A DNA stretch of 64,000 nucleotides. Source: Micromonospora sp. CCTCC AA 2012012 (lineage in GTDB: Bacteria > Actinomycetota > Actinomycetes > Mycobacteriales > Micromonosporaceae). Under the pieces are notes generated by a model, which made no database searches, had not been told where the DNA came from, and saw nothing but the letters and a program-made list of their open reading frames with translations. The stretch's first letter is position 1, and every line of letters starts with the position of its first letter. The stretch spans positions 3,410,001 to 3,474,000 of the forward strand of contig NZ_CP159342.1 of the NCBI RefSeq assembly GCF_040499845.1, in the 5' to 3' direction. The position numbers and the translations under genes were made by a program. Positions 33,311 through 41,463 of this stretch are shown here, one piece after another.

Positions 33311-34114
33311 TCAGGCGGGATCGAGGTCCAGCTCGGCCACGACCGGGTAGTGGTCGGAGGCGGTGTCGGCCGGGCCGCCCCGGGCGACGGTGACCCGCCG
33401 GGTCACCGCCGCCACCGCCGGGGTGCCGAGCAGGTAGTCCAACCGCATCCCGGCGAACTCCGCCCCACCGTGCCGGGTCGGCACGGTGAGCCCGGCCGGC
33501 TCCGGCGCCCCGGTCGCCGCCCAGAGGTCGACCAGCCCGGCGGCGAGCAGGCGGGCCACCGCCCGGGTGTCGACGGTACGACCGTCGCGGCGCAGGTGCC
33601 GGCGGCGGTAGCGGTCGGGCAGCCCGGCCAGCCGGGCGACGTGGTCCACGGTCGGGTCGAGGGTGTTCAGGTCGCCGGCCAGCAGCGCGAGTGGCCCGCC
33701 CCGGCGGCGCAGCGCCGCCGCCAGCCAGTCGGCCTCCATCCGTCGCCGTCCACCGGAGTACGGGTTGAGGTGGGCGCTGACCACGGTCAACGGGCCACCC
33801 GAGGTGGCGACCACGGTCGTCGCGGCGGCGTGGTGGAACGGCCGGCGTACCCGGCCCGGGGCCAGCACCCGCAGCGGCGGGCGGACCAGCACCGCGACCG
33901 GCTGCCCGAAACAGGAACGGGCCAGGTGGGGAAGCATCCCCACCCGGCCCGCCACGTCGGTCAGCAGCCCACCCCGGTCGAAGCCGCGCAGTTCCTGAAC
34001 GGCCAGCACGTCCGGCCGCTGCCCGGTGACGACCTCGACGATCCGGTCCAGCCGGTCGTCGCCGCCCCGGTCCCGGCCGCCGGTCCGGATGTTCCAGGTC
34101 ATCACCCGCAGCAC
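33311..34114 (-). CDS. Endonuclease/exonuclease/phosphatase-family protein
   Basis: This 267-residue protein has the EEP catalytic set: MTWNIRTGG, VQELRGFDRG (metal Glu), SAHLNPYSGGRR, AGDLNTLD (Asp/Asn) and ASDHYPVVAEL (catalytic Asp-His). This fold cleaves phosphodiester bonds in DNA, RNA or lipids such as sphingomyelin. No signal peptide is seen. The GTG start is 4 bp from the stop of the PAP2 gene, so the two are probably co-transcribed, and the lipid-related neighbours hint at a lipid phosphoester substrate. Confidence 0.85.
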   Translation of the reverse strand: MLRVMTWNIRTGGRDRGGDDRLDRIVEVVTGQRPDVLAVQELRGFDRGGLLTDVAGRVGMLPHLARSCFGQPVAVLVRPPLRVLAPGRVRRPFHHAAATTVVATSGGPLTVVSAHLNPYSGGRRRMEADWLAAALRRRGGPLALLAGDLNTLDPTVDHVARLAGLPDRYRRRHLRRDGRTVDTRAVARLLAAGLVDLWAATGAPEPAGLTVPTRHGGAEFAGMRLDYLLGTPAVAAVTRRVTVARGGPADTASDHYPVVAELDLDPA

Positions 34115-34118
34115 GAGG

Positions 34119-35609
34119 TCACTCCGGGCGCGCGGCCTTGGCCAGCTCGTCGTCCAGCTCGGCCACCTGCTCGGACTCGATCGCCGGCCGGTTGCCCCGC
34201 CGGACGTCCTCGTTGGGCCGGACCACCCAGTAGAGCAGGCCGATCCAGAGCGCGCTGAGCAGGATCGCGCCCATGAAGTCGGTGGGGTGGTGCATGCCCC
34301 GGTACATCCGCGAGGTGGCCACGCCCACCGGCATGATCACGGCCATCGCCACGAAGAGCCACCGCCACCAGCGGTCGGTACGGGCGAACACGATGATCGC
34401 GATGGCGCTCCACAGACAGATCGTCGCCGCGATGTGTCCGGAGGGGAAGGACGAGGTCGGCATCTGGCCGTCCAGGTTCTCCACCGGCGGGCGGGGCCGC
34501 TCCACCACCCGGGCGGAGGCGAGGAAGAGGCTCAGCTCACCGAACATCGCCAGCACCACGAAGAGCACCGGCCGCCAGCGCTTCCAGACCGCCAGCACGA
34601 GCGGGCAGAAGACCAGCGAGACCAGCAGGATCGCGTGGGTGTCGCCGAACTTGCTCCACCACCAGCTCAGGTCGGTGAGCTGGTCGGTGCGCCGCTCGGC
34701 GAACCAGCGCGGCACCTCGGTGTCGAGGGTGGCGAAGAAGGTGCCCTTGGCGTGATAGCTGACGAACATGCCGAAGGCGTACAGGGCGCCGAAGACGAGC
34801 ACCCAGCCGACCAGCAGCTCCGCGACGGAGGAGCGCGGGTGGTCCAGCACCTTCTCCTCGGCGGGGGCGGGGGTGATCTCGTCGCCCGCCTCCGGCTCCA
34901 GGCCCTCGGTGATCGGGGGCACCGGCCGGCCCCGCTCGCGGCGCCACAGCCGGAAGGCGTACGCGGTGACGCCGAGCCACACCGCGCCGAGCAGCCAGCC
35001 GCCCAGCACGTCCGAGACGAAGTGCACGCCCAGCGCGATCCGGGTCAGCCCGATCAGGAAGACCAGCACGGCCACGATCGCGATGGCCGGCCTGCGCCAC
35101 CGGGGTGCCATGGCCGGCAGGAAGACCAGCAGCAGCGCCCCGTACGCGACGAAGGAGCCGAGCGCGTGCCCGCTGGGGAAGCTGTTGCCCGGGGCGTGGG
35201 TGATCGGCACGTCGACCACCGGCCGGAGCCGGCCGACCAGCGCCTTCAGCGACGGGTCCAGGATCAGCCCACCGACCCCGGTGATGATCAGATAGACCGC
35301 CAGCCGGGACTGGCGGCGGATCAGCAGCCCCAGCACGGCGATGGTGACCAGCCAGATGAGCACCGGCCGGCCACCCAGATCGGTGATCGCGGTCAGCACG
35401 GTCACCAGGGCGTGGTGCGGTGCGACGAGCCCGTTGAACCACTCCGCCGCCTCGTGGTCGGCGTGATAGAGCGGGCCCCACTTGAACCGGACGAGCATCA
35501 GCAGCACGCCGAACGCCACGCCGGCGACGGCGACGGCGAGCAGTCCCGCGATGCTCCGCCCCGCGAAATGGCCCAGCGGCCGTCGCGTCGTCTCCTTGAC
35601 CGCGGTCAC
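34119..35609 (-). CDS. Tandem PAP2-family membrane phosphatase
   Basis: This 496-residue membrane protein carries two complete type-2 phosphatidic acid phosphatase domains. The first shows KALVGRLRP, SFPSGHALG and RIALGVHFVSDV (residues about 125-210). The second shows ARVVERPRPP, SSFPSGHIAAT and SRMYRGMHHPTDF (about 385-465). Each has the three phosphatase motifs, and about ten to twelve helices are expected. The GTG start at 35609 has GGGAGG upstream. It probably dephosphorylates lipid phosphates in the membrane. It is grouped with BrkB and diacylglycerol-kinase genes. Confidence 0.88.
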   Translation of the reverse strand: MTAVKETTRRPLGHFAGRSIAGLLAVAVAGVAFGVLLMLVRFKWGPLYHADHEAAEWFNGLVAPHHALVTVLTAITDLGGRPVLIWLVTIAVLGLLIRRQSRLAVYLIITGVGGLILDPSLKALVGRLRPVVDVPITHAPGNSFPSGHALGSFVAYGALLLVFLPAMAPRWRRPAIAIVAVLVFLIGLTRIALGVHFVSDVLGGWLLGAVWLGVTAYAFRLWRRERGRPVPPITEGLEPEAGDEITPAPAEEKVLDHPRSSVAELLVGWVLVFGALYAFGMFVSYHAKGTFFATLDTEVPRWFAERRTDQLTDLSWWWSKFGDTHAILLVSLVFCPLVLAVWKRWRPVLFVVLAMFGELSLFLASARVVERPRPPVENLDGQMPTSSFPSGHIAATICLWSAIAIIVFARTDRWWRWLFVAMAVIMPVGVATSRMYRGMHHPTDFMGAILLSALWIGLLYWVVRPNEDVRRGNRPAIESEQVAELDDELAKAARPE

Positions 35610-35688
35610 TCCGCACCTCCCTTGTCCTCTGGCGAGGCGCGCTGTACCCGATTCGTGCTCCGCGTACACGCTCCAGCGGCGCGTCGGG

Positions 35689-36690
35689 TCAGAGAGCCGT
35701 CATGTCCCCGGTGTCGTACAGGTCCTCGCGCTCGGCCTCGGGCTCCCACAGGTCCGGCTGCGCCGGCTCCTGGACGCCGATCCGCATCGCCTCCAGCTGG
35801 GCGGCGAAGGCCAGCCCGCCGAAGAGCGCCATGCCGGTCAGGTTCGCCCACAGCAGCAGCGCCATCATCCCGGTCAGCGCGCCGTAGGTCTGCCCGAAGC
35901 CGGCGCTGTACTTGACGTACGCGGCGAGCAGCAGGCTGGCCAGCCACCAGAGCGCGGTGGCGATGCCGGCGCCGAAGAAGAGCCAGGAGAGGCTGGGCTG
36001 GTTGCGGCGCGGCGCGTGTCGGAACAGCACCGCCACGGCGAGCACGGTCAGCCCGAGGCTCAGCGGCCAGCGGACCACGTCCCAGGCGGCGTTGGCGAAG
36101 GCGCCCCACTCGTAGTGCCGCTGCACCGAGTCACCCATCGCCCGGCCGCCGACCAGGATCAGGAAGCCGATCAGGGCGGGCAGGCCGGCGACGACGGCGA
36201 GGACCGCCGCGCGGACGTACTTGGCCAGGGCCGGGCGGTCCCGCTCGACGCCGTAGATCCGGTTGGCGCCCCGCTCGATCTGGGCCATGGTGCTGGTGAG
36301 CGCGACCAGGCCGGTGATCAGACCGAGGGTCAGCGCCAGCTCACCGGCGCGTTCGGTGCGTTCACCGTCGCCGAGCAGCTCCTGCACCACCGACTCGCTC
36401 TGCCCGGGGGTGAGCGCGAGGAGGGTGTCGGCGACCACCTTGCCGCCCTCGTCGGCGCCGAGGTCGGTGATCAGGCCGGTGAGGGCGATCATGAACGGCA
36501 CCACGGCCAGGCAGAGCTGGAGGGCGAACGCCCGGGAGTGGCTGAACCCGTCGCCGTAGCGGAACCGGATGAACGCGTCCCGCAGCAGGTGCCAGCCGCC
36601 CTGCCGGCGCAGGGTGTGCCAGGCGTCGTCGGCGGAGAGCTCGTCCTGGGCCATCAGCCGGGTCTCCGGCACCATCCGGGTGCTACTCAC
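35689..36690 (-). CDS. YihY/BrkB-family inner-membrane protein
   Basis: This 333-residue protein has the BrkB/YihY pattern: GDGFSHSRAFALQLCLAVVPFMIALTGL, then several helices, and the conserved YGALTGMMALLLWANLTGMALFGG near residue 280. The family is of uncertain function (often misnamed ribonuclease BN). Its start overlaps the end of the diacylglycerol-kinase gene by 8 bp, indicating coupling. An acidic C-terminal tail follows the last helix. Confidence 0.9.
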   Translation of the reverse strand: MSSTRMVPETRLMAQDELSADDAWHTLRRQGGWHLLRDAFIRFRYGDGFSHSRAFALQLCLAVVPFMIALTGLITDLGADEGGKVVADTLLALTPGQSESVVQELLGDGERTERAGELALTLGLITGLVALTSTMAQIERGANRIYGVERDRPALAKYVRAAVLAVVAGLPALIGFLILVGGRAMGDSVQRHYEWGAFANAAWDVVRWPLSLGLTVLAVAVLFRHAPRRNQPSLSWLFFGAGIATALWWLASLLLAAYVKYSAGFGQTYGALTGMMALLLWANLTGMALFGGLAFAAQLEAMRIGVQEPAQPDLWEPEAEREDLYDTGDMTAL

Positions 36691-37684
36691 GGCGGGCTTC
36701 CTCGATCAGCCGCTCGCCTCGCTCCGCGGCGGATTCGGCGTCGACCGCCAGATCGGGGTGCTGCTCGGGACGCGGCACACAGAGCCAGAGCGACTGGGGT
36801 CTGATCTCCGCCCGGAGCACCCGGCCCGGCTCGATCAGGTCGCCGTCGAGCTGCCGGGGCTGCGCCCGGTTGCTGGTGATCTCCACGGTGCGGGCCCGGA
36901 AGACCTCCATCCGGGGCACGCTGCCGCGCCGACGGGCCAGCGCCCAGCCCATCGCCAGCCAGTGCCGCAGGGTACGCGGGGTGAGCACGGCGACGTCGAG
37001 CCAGCCGTCGTCGGGCTCGGCGTCGGTGAGCAGTCGTACGCCGCCCTGGAGGCGGCCGACGTTGGCGACCAGCACCGAGCGGGCCCGGCGGCGCACCGGC
37101 GGCTGATCGTCGATCCTGATGGAGACCCGCATCGGCCGGTCGCGCAGGTGCTTGGCGGCCCCCACGACGTACGCCGGCCAGCCGATCCGCTTCTTGGTGG
37201 TCTCGGAGGTGGAGTCGAGCATCTGCGCGTCGAAGCCCATGCCGGCCATCACCGCGAAGCACTGCTCCTCGACCGCGCCCACGTCGAGTCGACGCTTCCC
37301 GCGCTCCACCGCGACCGCCAGCCCCGCCGCCAGGTCGTTCGAGAGGCCCAGGTTGGCGGCGAGCAGGTTGCCGGTGCCCTGGGGCAGCACGGCGAGCGCC
37401 ACGTCGGTGCCGGCCAGCGCGGTGACGCAGGCCATCACGGTGCCGTCGCCGCCGCAGGCGAAGACGACCTCGGCACCGGCCCGTACGGCCTCCTCGGTCT
37501 GGCCCCGTCCCGGGTCCTCGACCGTGGTCTCGTACCAGGTCGGCTCCGGCCAGCCGGCGGCGGTCAACGCGCCGTCCACCGTCCGCCGGAACTCCTCGAG
37601 ATCGGCCACCTTGACCGGGTTGACCACCACGGCCGCGCGCAGCCCGCCGTCACCGGCCGTCAGCTTGTCCTGTCCGCTGTCCAC
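36683..37684 (-). CDS. Diacylglycerol/lipid kinase, DagK family
   Basis: This protein has the lipid-kinase catalytic domain: AAVVVNPVKV at the start, FACGGDGTVM near residue 78 (nucleotide loop) and LPQGTGNLLAANLG. A C-terminal DagK-type half follows, with DVAVLTPRTLRHWLAMG and QLDGDLIEPG. It phosphorylates diacylglycerol or a related lipid, the reverse of the PAP2 reaction encoded two genes downstream. I place the start at GTG 37684; a TTG at 37702 is equally open and neither has a clear ribosome-binding site. Confidence 0.87.
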   Translation of the reverse strand: MDSGQDKLTAGDGGLRAAVVVNPVKVADLEEFRRTVDGALTAAGWPEPTWYETTVEDPGRGQTEEAVRAGAEVVFACGGDGTVMACVTALAGTDVALAVLPQGTGNLLAANLGLSNDLAAGLAVAVERGKRRLDVGAVEEQCFAVMAGMGFDAQMLDSTSETTKKRIGWPAYVVGAAKHLRDRPMRVSIRIDDQPPVRRRARSVLVANVGRLQGGVRLLTDAEPDDGWLDVAVLTPRTLRHWLAMGWALARRRGSVPRMEVFRARTVEITSNRAQPRQLDGDLIEPGRVLRAEIRPQSLWLCVPRPEQHPDLAVDAESAAERGERLIEEARRE

Positions 37685-38122
37685 CGCGCCAGTGTGCGGC
37701 AATTCCGGCCGCCCGGCGACTCGGCCGGCGGTGATGAGGCGCGCACCGGGTGCAGGTTTCAGAATCGGTCAGGGCGACGCCGCCTCCTCGACGGCCGGTT
37801 CGCCGCCGCGACGGTCCGCCTTCGCCCGCATCCGCCCGTTTGGCCTCGTTCATCCGGTACGATCCCGCCTCGGCCGACTCGGGCACTACCCGCTTCCGGC
37901 CCGCACACCGGTGGTCGATCGCGGTCGCCGAGCCGACCGACCCTCGGCGGGGACCCCGACGGCCGGGCCGTCCGGCGACCCCCGGCCAGTTGATCGACTC
38001 CACGTCGGCGCGATGGCGGCCTCCCGGGCAGCCTGACACCCCCAGATCGGCGACAGATCGACCAGCCGCCCGACCGGGCGCCGGGCAGGGCGACGAGCCG
38101 GCCCACCGGCCGCGGCCGATCG
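37685..38122. other. Gene-free stretch
   Basis: About 440 bp separate the lipid-kinase start from the ClpN gene end. Open frames here are short, lack ribosome-binding sites and have no recognisable sequence. I see no convincing promoter, operator or RNA structure. Confidence 0.5.
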
Positions 38123-38683
38123 TCAGGCGGCCGGCCGCGGTGCGGTCTCGACCCGCCGCCGCAGGTCGGTCAGCTCGACGCCGGCCTCGGTGAGGACCTG
38201 CGCGGCAACCCCCCGACCCTCGCGGAGCAGGCCGAGCAGGAGGTGTTCGGCGCCGATGTGGCGGTGGTGCAGCCCGAGCGCCTCCCGCAGGGAGAGCTCC
38301 AGCACCCTCTTCGCCCGGGGCGAGAAGGCACCACCGTCGTCGGGTCGGCGCAACCCCCAGCGGCGCCGGGGTGGCGGCGTCTCGCGCAGCGCGTCCGGGC
38401 CGAAGGACTCCTCGATCCGGGCCACCACGGCGGCCAGGTCGACGCCGATCCCCCGGAGGGCGGCGGCGTCCGCCTCGCCCAGCCCCGCGTGCCGCCGCAC
38501 GGCCGCCCGCAGGTCGTCCGGGCGTACACCGAGGTCGGCGAGGATCCGGACGGCCAGGCTGTCGGTGTCCGCGAGGACGCCGAGCAGCAGCTGCTCGGTG
38601 TCGACCCTGCGCCGGCCGTCGACCGCCTCCTGCCGGGCCTGCCGCACGACGTGGCGGGCCGGCTCGGTGAACTTCTCGAACAT
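38123..38683 (-). CDS. Clp N-terminal-domain protein (no ATPase)
   Basis: This 186-residue protein consists of two Clp repeat motifs: FTEPARHVVRQARQEAVDGRRRVDTEQLLLGVLAD and FSPRAKRVLELSLREALGLHHRHIGAEHLLLGLLRE. It carries no AAA module, so it resembles the substrate-adaptor N-domain of ClpC standing alone. The ATG at 38683 is chosen for its GGGAGG four bases upstream and its one-base overlap with the stop of the HTH gene. With the HTH partner it forms a small operon of unknown role. Confidence 0.88.
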   Translation of the reverse strand: MFEKFTEPARHVVRQARQEAVDGRRRVDTEQLLLGVLADTDSLAVRILADLGVRPDDLRAAVRRHAGLGEADAAALRGIGVDLAAVVARIEESFGPDALRETPPPRRRWGLRRPDDGGAFSPRAKRVLELSLREALGLHHRHIGAEHLLLGLLREGRGVAAQVLTEAGVELTDLRRRVETAPRPAA

Positions 38684-38919
38684 CACGCCTCCCAGGTGCC
38701 TCGGACCGCCGGTCGCCCGGCGTGCTTCTTGTGGACCGCCTGCCGGCTGACCTCGAGCGCGTCGGCGATCTCCTGCCAGGACCAGCCCTGCCGTCGGGCG
38801 TTGTCCACCTGGACCACCTCCAGCCGTTCGAGGAGCCGGCGCAGGGCGAGCACCGCCCGGAGCCCGACCCGGGGGTCGGCGCTGCCGGCGTCCGCCGCGA
38901 GTTCCGTCGCCTGACTCAT
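38683..38919 (-). CDS. Small HTH DNA-binding protein
   Basis: This 78-residue protein has an N-terminal helix and a clear helix-turn-helix (RLEVVQVDNARRQGWSWQEIADALEVSRQAVHKKHAG). The start ATG at 38919 lies six bases after the -10 box of its promoter, so the message is leaderless. Its promoter is covered by a perfect 16-bp palindrome plus a second copy, the likely autoregulatory operators. It overlaps the ClpN gene by one base, a pairing often found in actinobacteria. Confidence 0.87.
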   Translation of the reverse strand: MSQATELAADAGSADPRVGLRAVLALRRLLERLEVVQVDNARRQGWSWQEIADALEVSRQAVHKKHAGRPAVRGTWEA

Positions 38920-38922
38920 GCT

Positions 38923-38965
38923 GTCAACGTACGTTGACGGCGTCCGCCTGTCAACCTTGGTTGAC
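38923..38965 (-). promoter_or_regulatory. Leaderless promoter with two GTCAAC palindromes
   Basis: GTCAACGTACGTTGAC (38923-38938) is a perfect palindrome and GTCAACCTTGGTTGAC (38950-38965) nearly so. On the minus strand TTGACA (38954-38949), a 17-bp spacer and TACGTT (38931-38926) precede the ATG by six bases. Both -35 and -10 boxes are inside the palindromes, so a dimer on each would block transcription. Confidence 0.75.
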
Positions 38966-38995
38966 GAATGTGCCGCAGCGTGACGGCGAACACTC

Positions 38996-39029
38996 TTGAC
39001 GAGCTGACATTCTGTGCAAACATTGTCAG
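38996..39029 (+). promoter_or_regulatory. Leaderless promoter and dyad of the tetR gene
   Basis: TTGACG (38996-39001), 17 bp, AACATT (39019-39024) and then ATG at 39031. A dyad CTGACA...TGTCAG spans 39004-39029 over the promoter, a likely TetR autoregulatory site. Confidence 0.5.
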
Positions 39030-39030
39030 C

Positions 39031-39594
39031 ATGTCGAACGAACGGTTGGACGTCATCCTCGCCGCCGCGTACGAGTGCTTCACCCGGCACGGGGTGCGCC
39101 GCACGACCATGGACGACATCGCGGCCACCGCCGGGATGTCCCGGCCCGCCGTCTACCAGTACGTCCGCAACAAGGACGACGCCTACCGCCGGCTCGCCGA
39201 GCGCCTCTTCACCGGGTCGCTGGAGCAGGCCCGACAGGCCGCCGCCACCCCCGGTGACCTGACCGACCGGCTGCACGACGTGCTCGGCGCCAAGCTGGAA
39301 CTCACCCTCAAGCTGCACCGGGAGAGCCGGCACGCCGCCGAGCTGCTCGACACCAGCACCAAGCTCACCGGCGACCTCGCCGAGGCGTACACCCGGGAGC
39401 TGACCGACGTGGTGGCCGGCACGCTCGCCGACGCCGCCGGCCCCCGGGCCCGCGCGGTGGCCGACGTGCTGGTCGCGCTCACCCGCGGCCTGGAGGCCGA
39501 CCTCACCGACCCCGACCTGCCCCGGCAGCGGCTGCGCGACGGCGTCGCGCTGCTCGTCGCGGGGCTCACCACCCACCCTGGAGCGTCCGCATGA
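39031..39594 (+). CDS. TetR-family regulator
   Basis: This 187-residue regulator has the TetR HTH (VILAAAYECFTRHGVRRTTMDDIAATAGMSRPAVYQYVRNKDDAYRRLAE) and an all-helical ligand domain. The ATG at 39031 is set by the promoter spacing. Its stop overlaps the SDR gene as ATGA. It probably represses itself and the SDR via the dyad at 39004-39029. The ligand is unknown. Confidence 0.9.
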   Translation: MSNERLDVILAAAYECFTRHGVRRTTMDDIAATAGMSRPAVYQYVRNKDDAYRRLAERLFTGSLEQARQAAATPGDLTDRLHDVLGAKLELTLKLHRESRHAAELLDTSTKLTGDLAEAYTRELTDVVAGTLADAAGPRARAVADVLVALTRGLEADLTDPDLPRQRLRDGVALLVAGLTTHPGASA

Positions 39595-40415
39595 CCACCG
39601 TCCTCATCACCGGCACCTCCTCCGGCATCGGCCGGGCCACCGTCCGACGGCTCGCCCGCCGGCCGGAACTCACCGTCTACGCCACCGCCCGCAAGGTCGA
39701 GGCCATCGCCGACCTCGCCGACACCGGGGCCCGGCTGCTCCCCCTCGACGTCACCGACGAGGCCTCCATGCGGGCTGCCGTCGCCGCGGTCGAGGCCGAG
39801 CACGGCCAGGTCGACGTCCTGGTCAACAACGCCGGCTACGGCGAGTACGGCCCGATCGAGGAGACCCCGATGGACCGGGTCCGGGCCCAGTTCGAGACGA
39901 ACGTCTTCGGGCTGAGCCGACTCAGCCAGCTGGTGCTGCCCGGCATGCGGCGCGCCGGCCGGGGCCGGATCGTCAACGTCAGCTCGATGGGCGGCCGGCT
40001 GGTCTTCCCCGGCGGCGGCTACTACCACGCCAGCAAGTACGCGGTGGAGGCCATCTCCGACGCGCTGCGCCAGGAGGTGCGGCCGTTCGGCGTCGACGTG
40101 GCGATCGTCGAGCCGGGGCTGATCCGGACCGGCTTCGGCGCGGTCGCCGCCTCCTCGCTCGGCGCCTCGGCCGACCCGGCCGGGCCGTACCGCGAGATGG
40201 TCACCGCCGTCGACTCCGCGATGGCGAAGTCGTACGAGAACCGGCTCCTCGCGGCCAGCCCGGAGACGGTGGCGCGGGTGATCGAGCGGGCCGTCACCGC
40301 TCGCCGGCCGCGCACCCGCTACCTGGTCACCGCCGCCGCGCGGGCGATGGTGCACACCCGCCGGCTGCTCGGCGCGCGGGCGTTCGACGCGGTGAACCGG
40401 CTCCAGTTCCGCTGA
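39591..40415 (+). CDS. Short-chain dehydrogenase/reductase
   Basis: This 274-residue classical SDR has the NAD(P)-binding motif TGTSSGIGR, NNAGYGEYGP, the serine NVSSMGG and the catalytic YYHASKYA. The start overlaps the TetR stop. It resembles the oxidoreductase-type SDRs often paired with a TetR repressor. The substrate is not identifiable from sequence. Confidence 0.9.
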   Translation: MTTVLITGTSSGIGRATVRRLARRPELTVYATARKVEAIADLADTGARLLPLDVTDEASMRAAVAAVEAEHGQVDVLVNNAGYGEYGPIEETPMDRVRAQFETNVFGLSRLSQLVLPGMRRAGRGRIVNVSSMGGRLVFPGGGYYHASKYAVEAISDALRQEVRPFGVDVAIVEPGLIRTGFGAVAASSLGASADPAGPYREMVTAVDSAMAKSYENRLLAASPETVARVIERAVTARRPRTRYLVTAAARAMVHTRRLLGARAFDAVNRLQFR

Positions 40416-40507
40416 CCCGATCCGGCCACCCGCCGGTCCCCGCGCGACTAGCGTGGGTGAGGGACAGCGTGGTCGTGCCCTACCCGGCGTCGGGGAGGTG
40501 AGGCGGG

Positions 40508-41338
40508 ATGGCCGCACCCACCCACGGCGCCGTGGTGGTCGGCATCGGCACGGGCGACGAGGACCTCCAGGTGGTCCGTCTGGCGGTCGGCGAGGCCGCC
40601 GCACACGGTCGGGCGCTGCACCTGCTGCACGCGTTCAACTGGGCGGCGGCACTGGAGGCCCCGTCGGTGAGCGGCCCCCGCGCCGCGGCGGAGGACCTGC
40701 TGGAGCGGGCCGGGGAGGTCGCCAACGAGGCCGAACCGGCGGTGCCGGTCAGCGGCGAGATCGTCGAGGGCGGCCCCGTCGAGGCCCTGATCCGCAGCTC
40801 CGGGTCGGCGTTCCTGGTGGCGATCGGTGACGGCGGGATGGCCGGCTGCGGGGCCTGCGTACCGGCGGACGCCCCGGCCGTCCAGCTCGCCGCCCGGGCG
40901 AGCTGCCCGGTCCTGGTGGGCCGCGCCGAGCCGCCGCCGAAGGGCCCGGTGCTGGTCGGCGTGGACGGCTCGGAGAGTTCCCGGACCGCGCTCGACTTCG
41001 CCTTCGTCCGCGCCGCCCGCCGCGGCACCCGGCTGCTGGTGATCCGGGTGGTCGAGCCCGGTCGCCCCGACGTCGGCGAGGAGGTGCTGGCCGAGGTGGT
41101 CGCCCGGTACGGCGCCCGGCACCCCTCGGTGGCGACCGAGTGCCACACCATCCGCGGCGACCCCGGCACCGTCCTGGTCGAACAGTCCCGCTCGGCGCAA
41201 CTGGTCGTCGTCGGCGCGCGCGGCGACGAGCCGTGGCGGGGCATGCTCGGCGAGGTCAGTCAGCGGCTGCTCTATCACTCGCCGACCCCGGTCATCGTCG
41301 TGCGTGGATTGCCGCCCGCCCCGGCGGACGGGGCATGA
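40508..41338 (+). CDS. Universal stress protein, two UspA domains (1)
   Basis: This 276-residue protein holds two UspA domains (VVVGIGTGDEDLQVVRLAVGEAA and VLVGVDGSESSRTALDFAFVRAA). The C-terminal one keeps an ATP-binding-like loop (GARGDEPWRGMLGEVSQRLL). The first half lacks a clear glycine-rich loop. It opens the dormancy island; the mycobacterial DosR regulon encodes many such proteins. It precedes the phosphoketolase by 125 bp. A DosR box was not convincing upstream of it. Its role is likely stress survival through nucleotide binding. Confidence 0.88.
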   Translation: MAAPTHGAVVVGIGTGDEDLQVVRLAVGEAAAHGRALHLLHAFNWAAALEAPSVSGPRAAAEDLLERAGEVANEAEPAVPVSGEIVEGGPVEALIRSSGSAFLVAIGDGGMAGCGACVPADAPAVQLAARASCPVLVGRAEPPPKGPVLVGVDGSESSRTALDFAFVRAARRGTRLLVIRVVEPGRPDVGEEVLAEVVARYGARHPSVATECHTIRGDPGTVLVEQSRSAQLVVVGARGDEPWRGMLGEVSQRLLYHSPTPVIVVRGLPPAPADGA

Positions 41339-41352
41339 CGCCCTCACCTCCC

Positions 41353-41366
41353 GGGACCAACGACCC
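41353..41366 (+). promoter_or_regulatory. Candidate DosR-type box
   Basis: GGGACCAACGACCC fits the mycobacterial DosR core GGGAC-N4-G(T/G)CCC with one mismatch. It lies 97 bp upstream of the phosphoketolase start. Confidence 0.5.
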
Positions 41367-41402
41367 TGATCATGTGGACGGCACCGGGCGAAGCTGAAGG
41401 GG

Positions 41403-41426
41403 CCCGGGGCGGGAATTCGCCCCGGG
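41403..41426 (+). terminator. Hairpin between USP and phosphoketolase genes
   Basis: CCCGGGGCG and CGCCCCGGG pair around GGAATT. It could end the USP transcript or be part of the phosphoketolase control region. Confidence 0.45.
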
Positions 41427-41460
41427 TGGCAGAAGTCCCCGACCCGCGAGAGGCTATTGC
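41426..41460 (+). promoter_or_regulatory. Possible phosphoketolase promoter with degenerate DosR box
   Basis: GTGGCAGAAGTCCC (41426-41439) keeps the GTCCC half of a DosR site. It overlaps the expected -35 region of a -10 box TATTGC (41455-41460), three bases before the ATG at 41464. This is weak evidence. Confidence 0.3.
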
Positions 41461-41463
41461 AGC

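Noticed and set aside
37685..38122. Possible tRNA or small gene in the 440-bp gap
   Set aside because: No cloverleaf, CCA-adjacent acceptor pairing or ribosome-binding site was found.
40416..40507. DosR-like half-sites before the first universal stress gene
   Set aside because: GAGGGACAGC and GTGCCCTACC are present but spaced too far apart for one site.
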